In this document: piece after piece, positions 50,143 through 60,950 of the stretch
How positions within the stretch are numbered: the first letter of the stretch is position 1
How the letters are laid out: each line of letters opens with the position of its first letter
NCBI GenBank assembly: GCA_008508345.1
Contig: QNGE01002428.1
Coordinates: 34,421-98,420 of the forward strand
Direction of reading: 5' to 3'
DNA from: Paragonimus westermani
Lineage: Eukaryota > Platyhelminthes > Trematoda > Plagiorchiida > Troglotrematidae
DNA: 64,000 nucleotides
Notes under the pieces: model-generated
Databases searched by the model: none
Told to the model about the DNA's origin: nothing
The model's input: only the letters and a program-made list of their open reading frames with translations
Position numbers and translations under genes: made by a program

Positions 50143-50941
50143 TTAGGGAGGGGGTGGGTTGGCACGAAATTGGCGAAGTTCTGGGTCACTAACCTGGGAT
50201 TTCGCGAGGGAGAGAAAATCGATGACGCTTGCGGATATTTGACTAACATCCGGACGAGATAAGGCGTCGGCGACAAAATTACTGGAACCGTCTATAAAAT
50301 GGATGTCAGTGGTGAACCGAGAGATAAGGTTCAGGTGTTTTGTTTCTCTCGGAGAGTACCGATCTGGAGGATAACGAGAGGCAAACACAGGGGTTTATGA
50401 TCAGTGAAGACAATGAAGTTGCGACCCTCCAGATGATGTCGAAAGTGTTTAATGGCAAGGTAAATAGCCAGTAACACACGACCGAAGATACTGTAACGCG
50501 TTTGCACTGGTTGGAGTTTTCGGGAGAAAAAGGACAAGGGCTGGATCTCACCATTCACGTTCTGTTGTAAAACAGCGCCAACAGCCGATTGAGATGCGTC
50601 AGTCTTCAGAATCAGCGGCGAGTGTTCATCCGTACTTAAATGCATTAATGTGGTTGCTTTGGACAAAGCTTCTTTGGCTGCGAGAAACGCACTATTAGCT
50701 TCCGGAGACAGAACGAAGTGTTTAGGATTGGCTTTCAAAATGTCCGTGAGGGGTTTTAGAAGTTCTGAACATCGTGGAATAAAGCAACAATAATAATTCA
50801 CAATGCCTAAGAAGCGTCGGAGACTTTTTGGGGACTGTGGCTGTGGGTAGTCCTTAACAGCACTAATTTTCTCCGGCCAGGGCTGGATTCCGTTATTGTC
50901 GATTTGATATCCGAGAAAGTCTATGGAGGTAACTCCGAAGG
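50143..50941 (-). pseudogene. Gypsy RT tail and RNase H
   Basis: Minus strand from the LTR junction: IDFLGYQIDNNGIQPWPEKI and LRRFLGIVNYY (the connection after RT), then RNase H-like motifs TDASQSAVGAVLQQ, EIQPLSFFSRKLQP and FTDHKPL. A single frameshift near 50,390 leads to FASRYPPDRYSPRETKHLNL, FIDGSSNFVADALSRP and the linker toward integrase. The RT catalytic half is absent. The open frame 50,331-51,032 starts at an ATG in flanking DNA, reads through the LTR piece and enters pol in frame. Confidence 0.82.
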
Positions 50942-51014
50942 TAATATGTACAATGAACATAACAGGTGTGCAGAATAGTGCGTAACAAAGAGGCAAAAGG
51001 AAAAATTCTCTAAA
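50942..51014 (-). repeat. Truncated 5' LTR of the gypsy element
   Basis: 73 bp that match the first 73 bp of the 3' LTR (48,533-48,605) with about ten differences; it starts TTTAGAG in place of TGTAGAG. It stops abruptly at 50,941, where pol begins, with no U5, primer-binding site or gag. Confidence 0.75.
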
Positions 51015-51082
51015 GAAGTAACTAACATTCACAATAACATAATGGCCCTGAAGGCCTCACGTGATACTTTTGAATTGCATAC

Positions 51083-51100
51083 GACCGATTGATTTTCCAG
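51083..51100 (+). promoter_or_regulatory. Candidate splice acceptor before the DPY30-domain start codon
   Basis: CGACCGATTGATTTTCCAG ends in AG at 51,099-51,100, 35 nt before the ATG. It has the pyrimidine run of a good acceptor. It could end a 5' untranslated intron or accept a spliced leader, which flatworms use. RNA data would be needed to tell. Confidence 0.4.
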
Positions 51101-51135
51101 CCTCATTAAACATTTCTGTTCCAACTTTGTCCGGA

Positions 51136-51315
51136 ATGAGCGAACAGCAACCGGTGGATTTTTCTCGCGTGGAAAGCAATTATATACGAAACGTTCTGGG
51201 AGAACCGTTGCACCATGGTCTACGTGCCATCACTCTATATCGACCGTTGGATCCAATTGACTTCCTGGCCAACTATTTACGATATTGGGTTAAACACGTT
51301 CGAAATTATCGCAGA
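51136..51315 (+). CDS. Exon 1 of the DPY30-domain gene
   Basis: 60 codons from an ATG with purine at -3 (CCGGAATGA). It ends CGCAGA at a codon boundary, followed by GTAAGTGAC, a near-perfect donor. The whole DPY30 motif is in this exon. An upstream in-frame ATG at 51,061 would add 25 residues unlike the family and precedes the candidate acceptor, so 51,136 is preferred. Confidence 0.85.
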
Positions 51316-54300
51316 GTAAGTGACATACAAGGTCATGAGAGTCAAATGCGTAATTTACGAATTCTTCAAGTAATGACTGATATCAGATTGGGCACCCCCT
51401 CATAAGTGTGATTTTCTGTCAACAATTCAAGGACGATCAGACTTTTCAAATGTAACGTGATTTGCAGAGCAAGCAAATTTGAACAAAGATGTCGGAAACA
51501 GTTTTTGCACAATTTCACTGTATCTCACCAGGCACATACTGCAACCTGTGTGCTTATACAGCAAAGTTCAATAGGCATTGTGAAGCTAACCAACAGAATC
51601 AACCACACAAATATGCACACACACACAGCCATGTACATCAGTTACAAGGGCAATGTGATACTGACGAACAGGTCTTTTTGTACACATTTGCTAAATACTA
51701 CTGCCTCCACGAACCGGAGAAGCCTTTGATGTTTTGTTGCGTGACACATACGAAATGCTTCCTCCAGGTTCATTTGGGGTCGACAAGTCAACAGGTGTCG
51801 TGCGATTGATGAGTTTGGTTCCTTGTAATTTGTCACATTCTGATTTGAGTCCGTCATTGTGGTATCCATGATAGTTTTGCCAAAACAAACTGGAGTGTGT
51901 TTGTTGATCCGATAACGTAACTGCCGCTCCGTTCTGCCTATGTAAATGGCCTGGCATTCATACGAGAATACATAGATGATGTGAGATTTGGCGTTAAGCG
52001 GTAGCGGTGTTTTTAAAGATGGTGTTGGGATTCGGGTGGTGGTGAACAGATTGACCAGCTGGGCTGCGTAGAACGTGCGTCACCTCGCAGCTGTGAGAGG
52101 GGTTTTCAACAGAGTGGCAACGTTATCATCCTTGTATGGCGAACGGAGTTAGACATTTTGTTTGAGAGCTGTTGAGTACCTCACGACAGCCCGCGTCTGT
52201 TTGCTGAATTTCCCAACAAATGACGATGGATAGCCAGTTTCTCTGTACGTGGTTCTCAACAATGACACCTCTTTGGCCAATGTTTTTCTTGAGCAGATTA
52301 TTCTTACGCGACAGAACAAATTCTTCATCAGACCCCGCTTGTACTGAATCGGCACAAAACAGTGAAAGTTCAGGTACTGCCCAGTCCAAGCGTGCTTCCG
52401 ACAGACAAAGTTGATTAGAAGCGAGGGGTGACATATAACCCCAGCTAACACTCTTGAATGAAACATTGAAACGTTTCTAACAGACCGGCGCAGCTTCACT
52501 TATACCCGTTTTGCTTGTCTGTCTCGTAGTAAAATGGCAGTATTTTTATTGTTTTATGTTCTGGTTAAGACGGCTAGCGTTCACGGCTGTGAATATTTTT
52601 TAAAGAACTTCGTTGAGGTTGTCATTTTTTCTGTAGAACTGAAATCATATCAGCGTTGTGTTAAAAACTTGTGGATCCAGGTGTGTTTGGTAATAACAAA
52701 TCTTTCTAGACAAGCGACAATGGCTGTACTGCTAGCTGGTGACGTAATCAGGTATCCTCAATGTGTTAACGACAAACGTCCACAAATCAGCCCATATTGA
52801 GGACATGGTCACCAGTTTTGTACCGTGTCCGCCGTGGAAGTACCAATGGTTTGCAAATTATAATGAGTGGGATCCTAAACCAATTAAACAGGAGGAAGAG
52901 AAACAAACTAATTGGCTGTAAGGCGCCGAACGCCATAACCATAAGCACGTACGTCCATGTGTGATGTCATTTGTCCTAAAGCCGGTCAACGAGTGACCTA
53001 CACTGCCAGTTATCAGCTTCTACGTGCTAAGTAAACAACATAGCAGCGCGAAGTGATTTTTAAATCATTTGACACCAAGAATACGGCTAAATCTGTCATA
53101 ACGTTCAAACGTTAATCGTTTGGGTATGCACCTACGCTTCGTAAGTAAAGTACGCGGGATAAGTAGATAACCCTGTTTCATAAGACTTGTTTTCCCCATC
53201 CGACTTCTTCCCGACGTGATTTTCCCTTTCCTTTCTTTTTCCCTTGTTCTCCTGAGATATTGCTGTTGCCTTGTGGGCTGATTTGGGCGACTGTTCCTTG
53301 TTTGCCTAGGAATCCACGGTGACCTAATAGTAGAGACTGAAGCTTCCTCACATGCCTTCGCATACTGGTGGACCTAGATGAAAAGATCCCTTGATTATCC
53401 TTGTCTTGCCGTTCTTCTTAACTATGTGACCTTTATCTTTATATACAGTAATATACAATCGGTTTGTGCACAAAAAACAATGCCTGTGGCTCCACCACAC
53501 TATCACCAGTTCATTTATTGACAACTATGGGCTCGTTGTGGTTGTCAAACTCACTTCCATTTACGTCCTTTTGACACGTGTAGGTTTCACTGGTTAGTAT
53601 TAGCTTAGGCTCGTTTGCCCTGCTCGCTTTGTCGCCGATACCTTTTCTTCTACTCTCTATGATGCTGCCAGGCAGTCTCCACCAAAACAACCACTGCCTC
53701 CATTGACTGGCTCGAGAATATATGGTTGGCTGAGAGAGGGAGATCGAATGAATCACCCGTATTTAGCAGAGGTTACGCAAACGATGCACACCCAATTGAT
53801 TTTCAGCTAATTTACGTAAACAGATAAGCTGAAAGTTTACAACAAGGGTAAGGTATATGTACACGTCCACAAATTATCCTGTCGAAGTGTCATAAAATTA
53901 CTTTGAATTCTCAGCTTGTTGGAAACAAAACTGCATATGCACACCTGAATCTGTTGTGCTCCTAACACGTTCCGTAAAAGTGGAATATTTGAGATAGAAT
54001 ATTGGAGGTGTTAATAACTACTTTTCAGTAACTATGTTGGTGCGGAATTAAAAATAGAATGATTTTAATTGATATCAGATACACAGTGTGACACGTAAGC
54101 TCTTTTTCGGTTGTTCATCAAAATGCCGAATAAACATCAGTAAATGGATTAGGAATAATAGCGTTGCCAGCAAGTTGTAATAATTTATGCTTCAACCACC
54201 TCGAGTGACCTTCCCTAGGAATGTTGTAATCGGCTATTCTCGAAGTAGTTGGAACTGTGTCGTTCCCATCTTTTTTAATAACTTGTTAAACACGAGGTCC

Positions 54301-57300
54301 AAACTGTTGAACATGATTTGCACCAGATTTGGTGTAAATACCTTACCAAACGCATAACCGTTATATGAAACACTGTTGTCGGAGTGAAATGAACCGAATA
54401 GCCTAGCAAGTTCAAATGAGAAACAAATGAGACACAAATGGGGACAACGCTTTCATACAATAACATCGCAAGTGAGAAACATTTTTAACCAAGGCACTTT
54501 GCTCGATCATGATGTGGGCGGTGAGTAATAGCAGCCACAAGGTCGAGAACGGAAATCCAGTGACTTTCCATCTGAGAAAATTCAAGCACAGATAAGCAGA
54601 GAACGAACAAACAGCTCATCAGGAGCACCGGTGAAGGATTGAAAACAGTTCTAGTGAACCCGCAAACCTCCGACGATCAAGCTGTCCTAAATGAAGTGTA
54701 CGCCAAATTTTTGCCTTCATTCTCTAACTACTGACACTGTCACAAATTACAGAAAAGCGCTCTCCATTGAAAAAACACTGAGCCCGCTAAATGACACCTC
54801 CGCATCAAATAGCTCATCTGATACCGAATCTTCAGGCAGTGGTGTATGTTGAGCGTAAGCTTTTTAGTAGGTGGGGTTGCAGGGGATTGCTTACGTAAGC
54901 TTTGAGTCACCATCGATGTGACGATAAAGCCTAGAATGCTAGTGAAGTTTAAACAACTTGTCCGGAGACCACAACAAATCACATACGCCAACTTGTTTTC
55001 TTGCACTCTGCTGACTACTTTAGAGGAAACTCTAGAGAAAATCCGCCAATATGAATTTTCCTGGTCATTCTGGCAAGTGGTCAAGGTGAATAGTAAGCTT
55101 TATATGTCCCTGAACTAAAGCAAACCAGTCGAGGGGCATCCAGTTCGTTACTTACTCTGTGCATATGTACTTGTTCCATGAGCTTTGAACCCGAAGTTTT
55201 GATTCAAATACAGTTGGTCCAGATAAACAATCTCGGGAGTCTTTGTGTTCAAACGCGCTACAGAGGGTTAGTTTAAATGACTTCGTGCGTTCGATGATGT
55301 TCAGAATTCTCTGTCGGAACAAACACGAGAGAATATGCTGTATGTTGTGGCTTAACCGGGGAATTGCAGAGCCTCACGAGACACTCCTTTCAACTTTACA
55401 GGAGAAAATTGCTGAGAAACAAAGTGACTGGCTACTGACGACTCAATTGCCCTGGAATGTCAGCGTGATCGCAGAACAAGCAAAGAAGTTAGAACAAGAT
55501 CAGCTAGACGTAAGCTGGATTTTAAACATACCGGCCACATATTTTTGAATAATCACCTGTTTTCAATCCTGATGTTGTTAGAACTGTGGATGTTGAATAG
55601 CCGGAACCTGAGCTCACATCTAGCGCGTGCATAACAAGTAGAGTATATCGGGCTAATTGTAGTATCCTCTTACAATCCATATAGCATGAACACGCAGTCA
55701 CAGGTTCGCGTTAGTTTTACATAAATCACAAATTACAGTTAACTGTCCGTAACAGAACCCAGATCATAAGCTATAGTTTAATTGGTTCAATATTGAACTA
55801 AGGAAGTTGCAGCTATGCACGCGTTGATCGGACTTCCGTGTTACATCTTAGATGGTTACCAGTTTGGTGCGATATTATATTGATCATTGTATTGTCTTAC
55901 GGTTTGCTGACTGATTGGCTCAATTTTGGCATAACCAGATTGGCCTGCGTTTGTTGAACAGTCCTCGAATTGTACCAAAACAAAATCTATTGCACCACAG
56001 AGATAAACGTGAATTTTCACTGAATAGTCGAATATGCTCATCATTCATCTTGTGCATACTAGTTTAACCGCTCTCAGATTGCCTTCATAAGAACCAATGA
56101 AGCCGATTGCTTAATAGATTGTTCCACGTTGTCTGACTAGACATGTATTAGAATCCGCTTAGTTCATCTGTTCCAGAGTTTATCAGAGTTCCTCCCAGGA
56201 GAGTAACCCCGCTTTCATAAGGGATCACTGGATTCTTATTTACTTTGAGGAGTATTTGAGCCTTAGAATCAAAATGAGTTATAACACTGGTATTAGCAGC
56301 ACACTCAATCTTGAGAAACGATGTTCACAAATAATGTGCAGCATATTTGACCGACGTCTATTTAACCGTGAATTTACCTAGTAAACAACTTCAGGATCAT
56401 CAGTGTGATCTAACCAAGTTAGTAGATTTAGTCTGGATCTTAACAGAGAATTTGGCATTGTTTGATCAGAACCGCACCAACAGTAGTATTACACTTTCCC
56501 AATGTAGAAACTTCCAATTCAATCCTGTTATCGCTTTCGTCTGCGTTCTGTGAAGAAGGATGCTGAGATAAGCACTAAAAATTGTCTTGACTTGAAAACC
56601 CATCTGAAAAAATTCTTCGTTCATTTTTGCACAGCAGAAAAAACTGAAACTCTGGGATGTTAAAAAATAGCATTTTGTTACAGATTAATAATGTGTATAA
56701 ATATGCGTTCCACAAAGCAGTGTATCCAAACTTGTAGCTGTAACAGTATGTGGAATTTCTTACCCATGTTGGGAAAAGCAAAAACAAGCTGCAGTTTTTT
56801 TTCGTCCAGTGTAAAACTGAAACCATAGTGATATTAAAAACCCTGTTAATCTGGAGCTGTTAATACGCAAGCTGAGCCCGTACAATTCAGAGTGAACCAG
56901 TAAAACGTTAAGATCAAAACTTTAGGTCAGCACACATTGATCAATTACATTTTTATTTACTTAAGTATTTCCACCTAAGTTAATAAATCAACCCAGTCAG
57001 TTGAAGTACCGTGTGACCGAGTATTGTAAGAGCTCGACTCCATCAACCAAAAGAGGAAATAATGCCTTGCTTCTCTGAAGTTTGGGATTCCCAACTCAAT
57101 AGATTTTGGCTCAAGTGAGCCACACTTTTGAACCTCAGTAAAACGTTTGACAGAGGTAAACTAAGGCGAAGTGACTTCTGGGTGTATCAGTCGGCAGAGC
57201 ACACCAGATGTTGGTCATCATTTTTCCGGGTTATCAACCGATCACTAGCTAGATTTTGTTGGATAAACAAACTTCTGTGTCGGAAAACATCAAACATGGA

Positions 57301-57693
57301 ACACAAAGCAACTCACTTGGATAAATGTGTACGACCCAAAGCAATCGAATCTGTTCATTTTAAATTTTTTGTTTAAATCACCAGGAATCCAGAAGGATTG
57401 CGGCTAAAGAAGCTCGAAAAGCCGCCTTAGAAAGAGCACGAATTAAGGTAGCAACGGAAGTAGCAGCAAAGAAATCGAGCGAGCAAATACAGACGGACGT
57501 CAGTGGAGTCGTATTCACAGATGCCAGTGACAAGGTGATTGGGCTGGCCATTAAGAAGTACGAGGAAATGGAACGGAAACGCAGAAAGGCTGAGGAGTTG
57601 GTCGGAAGAAGGGCACAGAAAGAAGAGAAAGTAATTGCTGGTATGAAGGCTGAAGGCGGAGAAGACATGGAGGAAGTGGAAGAGGAGGAATGA
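51136..57693 (+). CDS. DPY30-domain coiled-coil protein, three exons
   Basis: Coding exons 51,136-51,315, 55,402-55,509 and 57,385-57,693 join in phase 0 to 198 residues. Exon 1 carries the DPY30 motif: NYIRNVLGEPLHHGLRAITL and YRPLDPIDFLANYLRYW (residues 16-51), the two helices that form an X-shaped dimer and bind amphipathic helices. The family pattern 'YLxxxLGxxLxxGLxxxxxxxPxDPIxYLAxWL' fits well. Residues 61-198 are charged and helical, with an Ala/Arg/Lys-rich coil and an acidic tail (EEVEEEE). Proteins of this shape (DYDC type) occur in cilia, sperm flagella and SET1/MLL-like assemblies; which applies here is not decidable. Core DPY-30 is shorter, so this is a DYDC-like paralogue. Introns are 4,086 and 1,875 bp; intron 1 holds a PLE fragment. 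Extra small exons cannot be excluded. Confidence 0.82.
51642..52499 (-). mobile_element. Penelope-like fragment in intron 1: thumb and GIY-YIG
   Basis: Antisense to the host gene. The thumb reads CRKHAWTGQYLNF, VPIQYKRGLMKNLF and LRTTYRETGYPSSFVGKF. The endonuclease follows in another frame with CQAIYIGRTERQLRYRI and NKHTPVCFGK. It ends RHLLTCRPQMNLEEAFRMC and CVQKDLFVSITLPL. The RT palm is missing; frameshifts occur near 51,960-52,140. The subfamily differs from the 22.9-kb copies. Confidence 0.82.
52500..55401. other. Remainder of intron 1, nothing recognised
   Basis: No element or exon supported between the PLE fragment and exon 2. A minus-strand frame near 54,765-54,860 is open for about 38 codons with acidic content (PLPEDSVSDELFDAEVSFSG) but lacks a good acceptor. 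Confidence 0.4.
55402..55509 (+). CDS. Exon 2 of the DPY30-domain gene
   Basis: 36 codons, phase 0 at both ends. The acceptor is strong: ACTCCTTTCAACTTTACAG ends at 55,401. The donor is GAC followed by GTAAGC. It reads EKIAEKQSDWLLT to AEQAKKLEQDQLD, starting the helical region. An alternative acceptor at 55,369 would break the phase with exon 1. Confidence 0.8.
55510..57384. other. Intron 2
   Basis: No repeat or further exon is supported. A phase-0 acceptor-like AG at 56,394 opens a 53-codon frame to a stop at 56,551, but no donor suits it. Confidence 0.45.
57385..57693 (+). CDS. Exon 3 of the DPY30-domain gene, with stop codon
   Basis: The acceptor TTTTTTGTTTAAATCACCAG ends at 57,384. 102 codons follow, then TGA (57,691-57,693). 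It begins ESRRIAAKEARKAALERARI and ends EGGEDMEEVEEEE. The region is Lys/Arg/Glu/Ala-rich, typical of a long helix, with VFTDASDKVIGLAIKKYEEM in the middle. The opposite-strand Ser-rich frame here is a shadow. Confidence 0.85.
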   Translation, partial: ESRRIAAKEARKAALERARIKVATEVAAKKSSEQIQTDVSGVVFTDASDKVIGLAIKKYEEMERKRRKAEELVGRRAQKEEKVIAGMKAEGGEDMEEVEEEE

Positions 57694-57956
57694 CGCGAAC
57701 GGTAGAAAAAAAGTTGCATAACAGCAATATATTTCAGTGAATTAGTGTCAAGAACAAAACAGAAATTATCTTACTCGGCGTTTTGACCTGAAGCAAGCCA
57801 GTGTAGATAATCCGGATGTCTCATATAATCTGGATGAGTGCTAGGCTTAGCAATGACCATGCGGTTGAGATCGCTGAATTTTCTATACACCATAAAAATC
57901 AGCACGAAACGTAGAGTTGACTAACTTTCAGTAACCCTGAGAGTCTATTCCTCTGG

Positions 57957-57962
57957 AATAAA
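57957..57962 (+). terminator. Candidate polyadenylation signal of the DPY30-domain gene
   Basis: AATAAA lies 263 nt after the stop codon, the first canonical signal downstream of exon 3. Confidence 0.4.
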
Positions 57963-59989
57963 AACGTCGACAACTGGTCTGCGACGAGACAGACTTCCCA
58001 CGGGTCGCTCTGAGCTGATGGAATATTGATAAATTATCAACAGGATCGAAGTAACTCACACAGAGAAGTCACCGCACTTAGCACAGGAAAGGATTAAAGT
58101 GTATCAGATACGTGAGGCCAAATGGTTGTACTAATCGATACAGAACTTATGGTTCCTTTTATCGATCTTATTAACAGTGCATATTCTCGCCAAAATCCGA
58201 ACTGGAACGCTAGCCAAGATTTCTATGGGGAGATCCTGTCATAAACTTCACTGTGGCACAGCCAAATAGTGTTTAAAAAATAGTTACCGTGTCTCTGAAA
58301 GGGGTTACAGGGTATTGTAAACATTAATCAAACACAAATGTGGCTGATCATCTAGATCTTGTGGTCGTGCCTAGTGGGAGTTCAGTAGAAGAGTGATCTG
58401 CATGGCCATCTCCTGAAATCCTGGAATGGATATGAGGGTGGGGATCAACTATGAGTGGCGTTCAAGTGGACTCAGCTGGAGCCTCTGTTACACACTGAAT
58501 AAATACCTTTAAAGTCGTTTTGGCCTTTCGAAATGTGCTGTACATAATGCAAACGTTTGAAATGAACACATTAGTATACGGATCGAAGCTAAATTATATG
58601 ACTAAAATAATGTTCAGAAGTCCGAAGCTGTCCTTGTTCAGGTGTGTAATCAGCCTCTATATAAAAGGGTCATTTTAAAGTAGTGTAATCATGAAGGTAG
58701 CCACATACAGCAAAATAATTCATTTAGTGCACATTGCGCAGCAGCATAAATTAGTTACATTTGGTTAGGTCAAAAACACTCGAATTCTCAAATGGTCGAT
58801 TACCTTAAAAAATGCCAACGATAAAACTGACTCATTGCTGCCAACCGAGCAGCGGTTGAAAGATCTCTGTTGTTGATATACTTGTGTATTTGCCGGCAAT
58901 GAAATCCTCTGAATATCTCGCCCGTTTTTCAGAGTAAGTTAATGAACAACAAATAACTTTTCTAGCTGTTCGTATCATGTATACCAATATCTACACCTAT
59001 GACCTACAACCTAGTTTGTAAAAAGATTTAGGATAGATATGTGAACTATAACCACTGCTTCAAAGTGGCAACGTATAGTTCATCGTGAAAAATGTGAGTA
59101 TTAACAACGACGTCAAGGACTGATTGAGTTTCATTGACGAATTTTTCATACTTATTGACAGCAGCCAATGACGCAGGTCACTTTGACCCATCTGACTTTT
59201 TTGGGCATCTTCCCAACTGCGGTTAGCAATGTCCATATAGCAATCTCTATTTAGGATCAGAACAGCCTCCATGGGGCCTTGCAACCCACTCAGAGATCAC
59301 TCAATTGTATACACTCCGAATTTGTTGCGCAGTGAGCAAAGTTGACCGTTGGTTCGCTGTCGATCACGCAAGTTCTCTATTGGTATGATGAAAAAATTGT
59401 CACTCATAACGATGCGGGTGGTCGGGGCCACATATATGTGAGGTTCAGTTTGTAATCAATGGGTTTTAGATATAAAAATGAGGCATTTGCTAGAAGAGTT
59501 GTGAAATAAAGGATCCCAGGAAAGGCTGAGAAGGTGGTCAGCAAGAACATCCTCGTCATAATTATTATGAACAGATACACATGGATGGTCCCCACTGATT
59601 TTTAATTGCCATATATACGTGAATTAAGAAACAAGCCTCAGCCAATAAAAATTCAAGAAAGGGACCTTATTAATAAATAAAAAACAATAACTACGTTTAT
59701 ACTCAAACAATCACCATTAAGGTGCCTACATCCTGTAGACAAACAACTGGGCCATAATTTGAAACAAGACCCCATCTACAAGACAACCTCCTTGCAGCCT
59801 TTACTTCCTTGTGTTCCCGAGTAGGCCCACTTCGCAGACAACTCGGACCAACAAAAAGAACCTTCATGCCATTAGGTTAAATTGGTTGTCATCATACCTA
59901 ACCTCTCCAGTCACCAACTCTGTGGGTTACGAGGTCGCCAGCTTACGATACGAATCCGACGTGCGGTGTTCAACCCTTTGGTGGACGAT
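57963..59989. other. Unassigned stretch
   Basis: About 2 kb downstream of the host gene without a recognised feature. Confidence 0.4.
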
Positions 59990-60115
59990 TTCATCCCATT
60001 ACACCGAGCCATCGGTCGGTCGCACTGCTGGCAAACAGTACCCCATGTGTCAAACAGCTGGGCGGTATCCGTCGTACTCTGCCAAACCATCTGAGTTTGT
60101 GTAAGTTTAAGGACT
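59990..60115 (-). mobile_element. LINE C-terminal relic
   Basis: The minus strand reads LNLHKLRWFGRVRRIPPSCL, then HGVLFA and TDRW. This fits the 'LRWLGHVLRMPxxRLPxxxLFA...W' segment found after RT in many RTE/CR1-type elements. It is immediately preceded on this strand by a tRNA-type SINE. Confidence 0.5.
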
Positions 60116-60149
60116 GAAACAAGGAAGAGACCCCGTTGCGGAAAGACTT

Positions 60150-60240
60150 ACATTCGGCTGAATTTGAACCAGCGACAGAAACAACATGTGCAGATGCGGC
60201 AAATGTCCTACCAGTTGATCTGCGAAGCTTTGCAGATGAA
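60150..60240 (-). repeat. tRNA-derived SINE, copy 3
   Basis: The minus strand has GATCAACTGGTAGGAC (A-box-like), TTGTTTCTGTCGCTG and the B box GGTTCAAATTC, with the tail cut short at AATGTAAGTCTT. It shares the order of the other copies. Confidence 0.6.
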
Positions 60241-60839
60241 CCCGTGCTAGGAGGCATTTTTGCAAACCAGTCAGATTGAACCACGGGTGCAAAGGTCAGA
60301 AGATATCTTCTATAAATTGAAAACCCGTCAGTTAACGCCTCTAGTGGTTAATTAGATTTCGGGGTTTGACTAATTGTCACTGAGACTCCAGTAAATTTTA
60401 CAACATTCGGAAGTTCTCCGCTGAGGATGGGAACAGGATCGATTGACATTTACGAACGCCATATAAAGCTAGTCTTTTTGAAAAGCCCATTTATCCCATA
60501 TTTCTAATCGTCATCGCTCCGTCACTACGCTCTGTCAGAGTATGCTGATCAGTTAACATTTTGAACGGACCCAAATGTAAATACTTTGTTTTGTCCGAAT
60601 TCACGCTAGTTAAAAACAGAATGCCCGAACGCGGTGAACACTTTACAGCTTGAGCCGCGGAGTCACATTGGGTGCGATACACTTTCAAGACTGAAGAGCA
60701 GCGACGATGATTTCCAGATTTAAGTGGTTGTGAACTCACTCCTGATCGATTCCCCTCCTACATCACTCAGTGGATTCCATGTGTGACAGATGAACGGGCG
60801 GGCAACCGGGTTCAACTATGACATTTCCGAGCTCTCGAA
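60241..60839. other. Unassigned stretch
   Basis: Spacer between two oppositely oriented SINEs. The minus frame 60,491-60,739 is open for 82 codons without known motifs. Confidence 0.35.
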
Positions 60840-60950
60840 ATGGCTCCGTAACTCAGATGGTAGGGAACTTTTTGCCCGTTGTTTCTGTTGCTGGTTCGAA
60901 TCCAACTGGAACTAAGACCTCTTGAAGTTTGGCCTCCTCTAACTTACCAC
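60840..60950 (+). repeat. tRNA-derived SINE, copy 4
   Basis: The clearest copy: A box TAACTCAGATGG, then TTGTTTCTGTTGCTG, a perfect B box GGTTCGAATCC, and the tail TTGAAGTTTGGCCTCCTCT. The A-to-B distance suits a tRNA head. It lacks a terminal CCA or a foldable acceptor stem, so it is not a tRNA gene. Confidence 0.75.

Larger units (their letters stand above)
48394..51014 (-). mobile_element. Ty3/gypsy LTR retrotransposon, CsRn1-like, rearranged and nested
   Basis: Minus-strand element in the order truncated 5' LTR, RT tail, RNase H, integrase, PLE insertion, polypurine tract, complete 3' LTR. Integrase motifs such as HVHLDIVGPLPPS and TTDRGSQF, with MVERFHRQLK and AELVYGCTLRIPGEF, recall the CsRn1 group known from trematodes. 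The capsid gene, protease and first half of RT are missing: the 5' LTR stops after 73 bp and joins the RT tail directly. Stops and frameshifts break the rest. It ends about 120 bp upstream of the DPY30-domain gene, in opposite orientation. Confidence 0.88.

Noticed and set aside
56395..56553. Possible extra exon in phase 0 between exons 2 and 3
   Set aside because: The frame ends in a stop and has no suitable donor before it. Exons 2 and 3 already join in phase.
57378..57719. 113-codon Ser-rich minus-strand frame
   Set aside because: It is the shadow of exon 3 of the DPY30-domain gene, whose Glu/Lys-rich codons read as Ser/Phe on the other strand.
60840..60950. Functional tRNA gene
   Set aside because: A and B boxes are present, but no acceptor stem or anticodon arm folds, and the sequence recurs with a SINE tail elsewhere.
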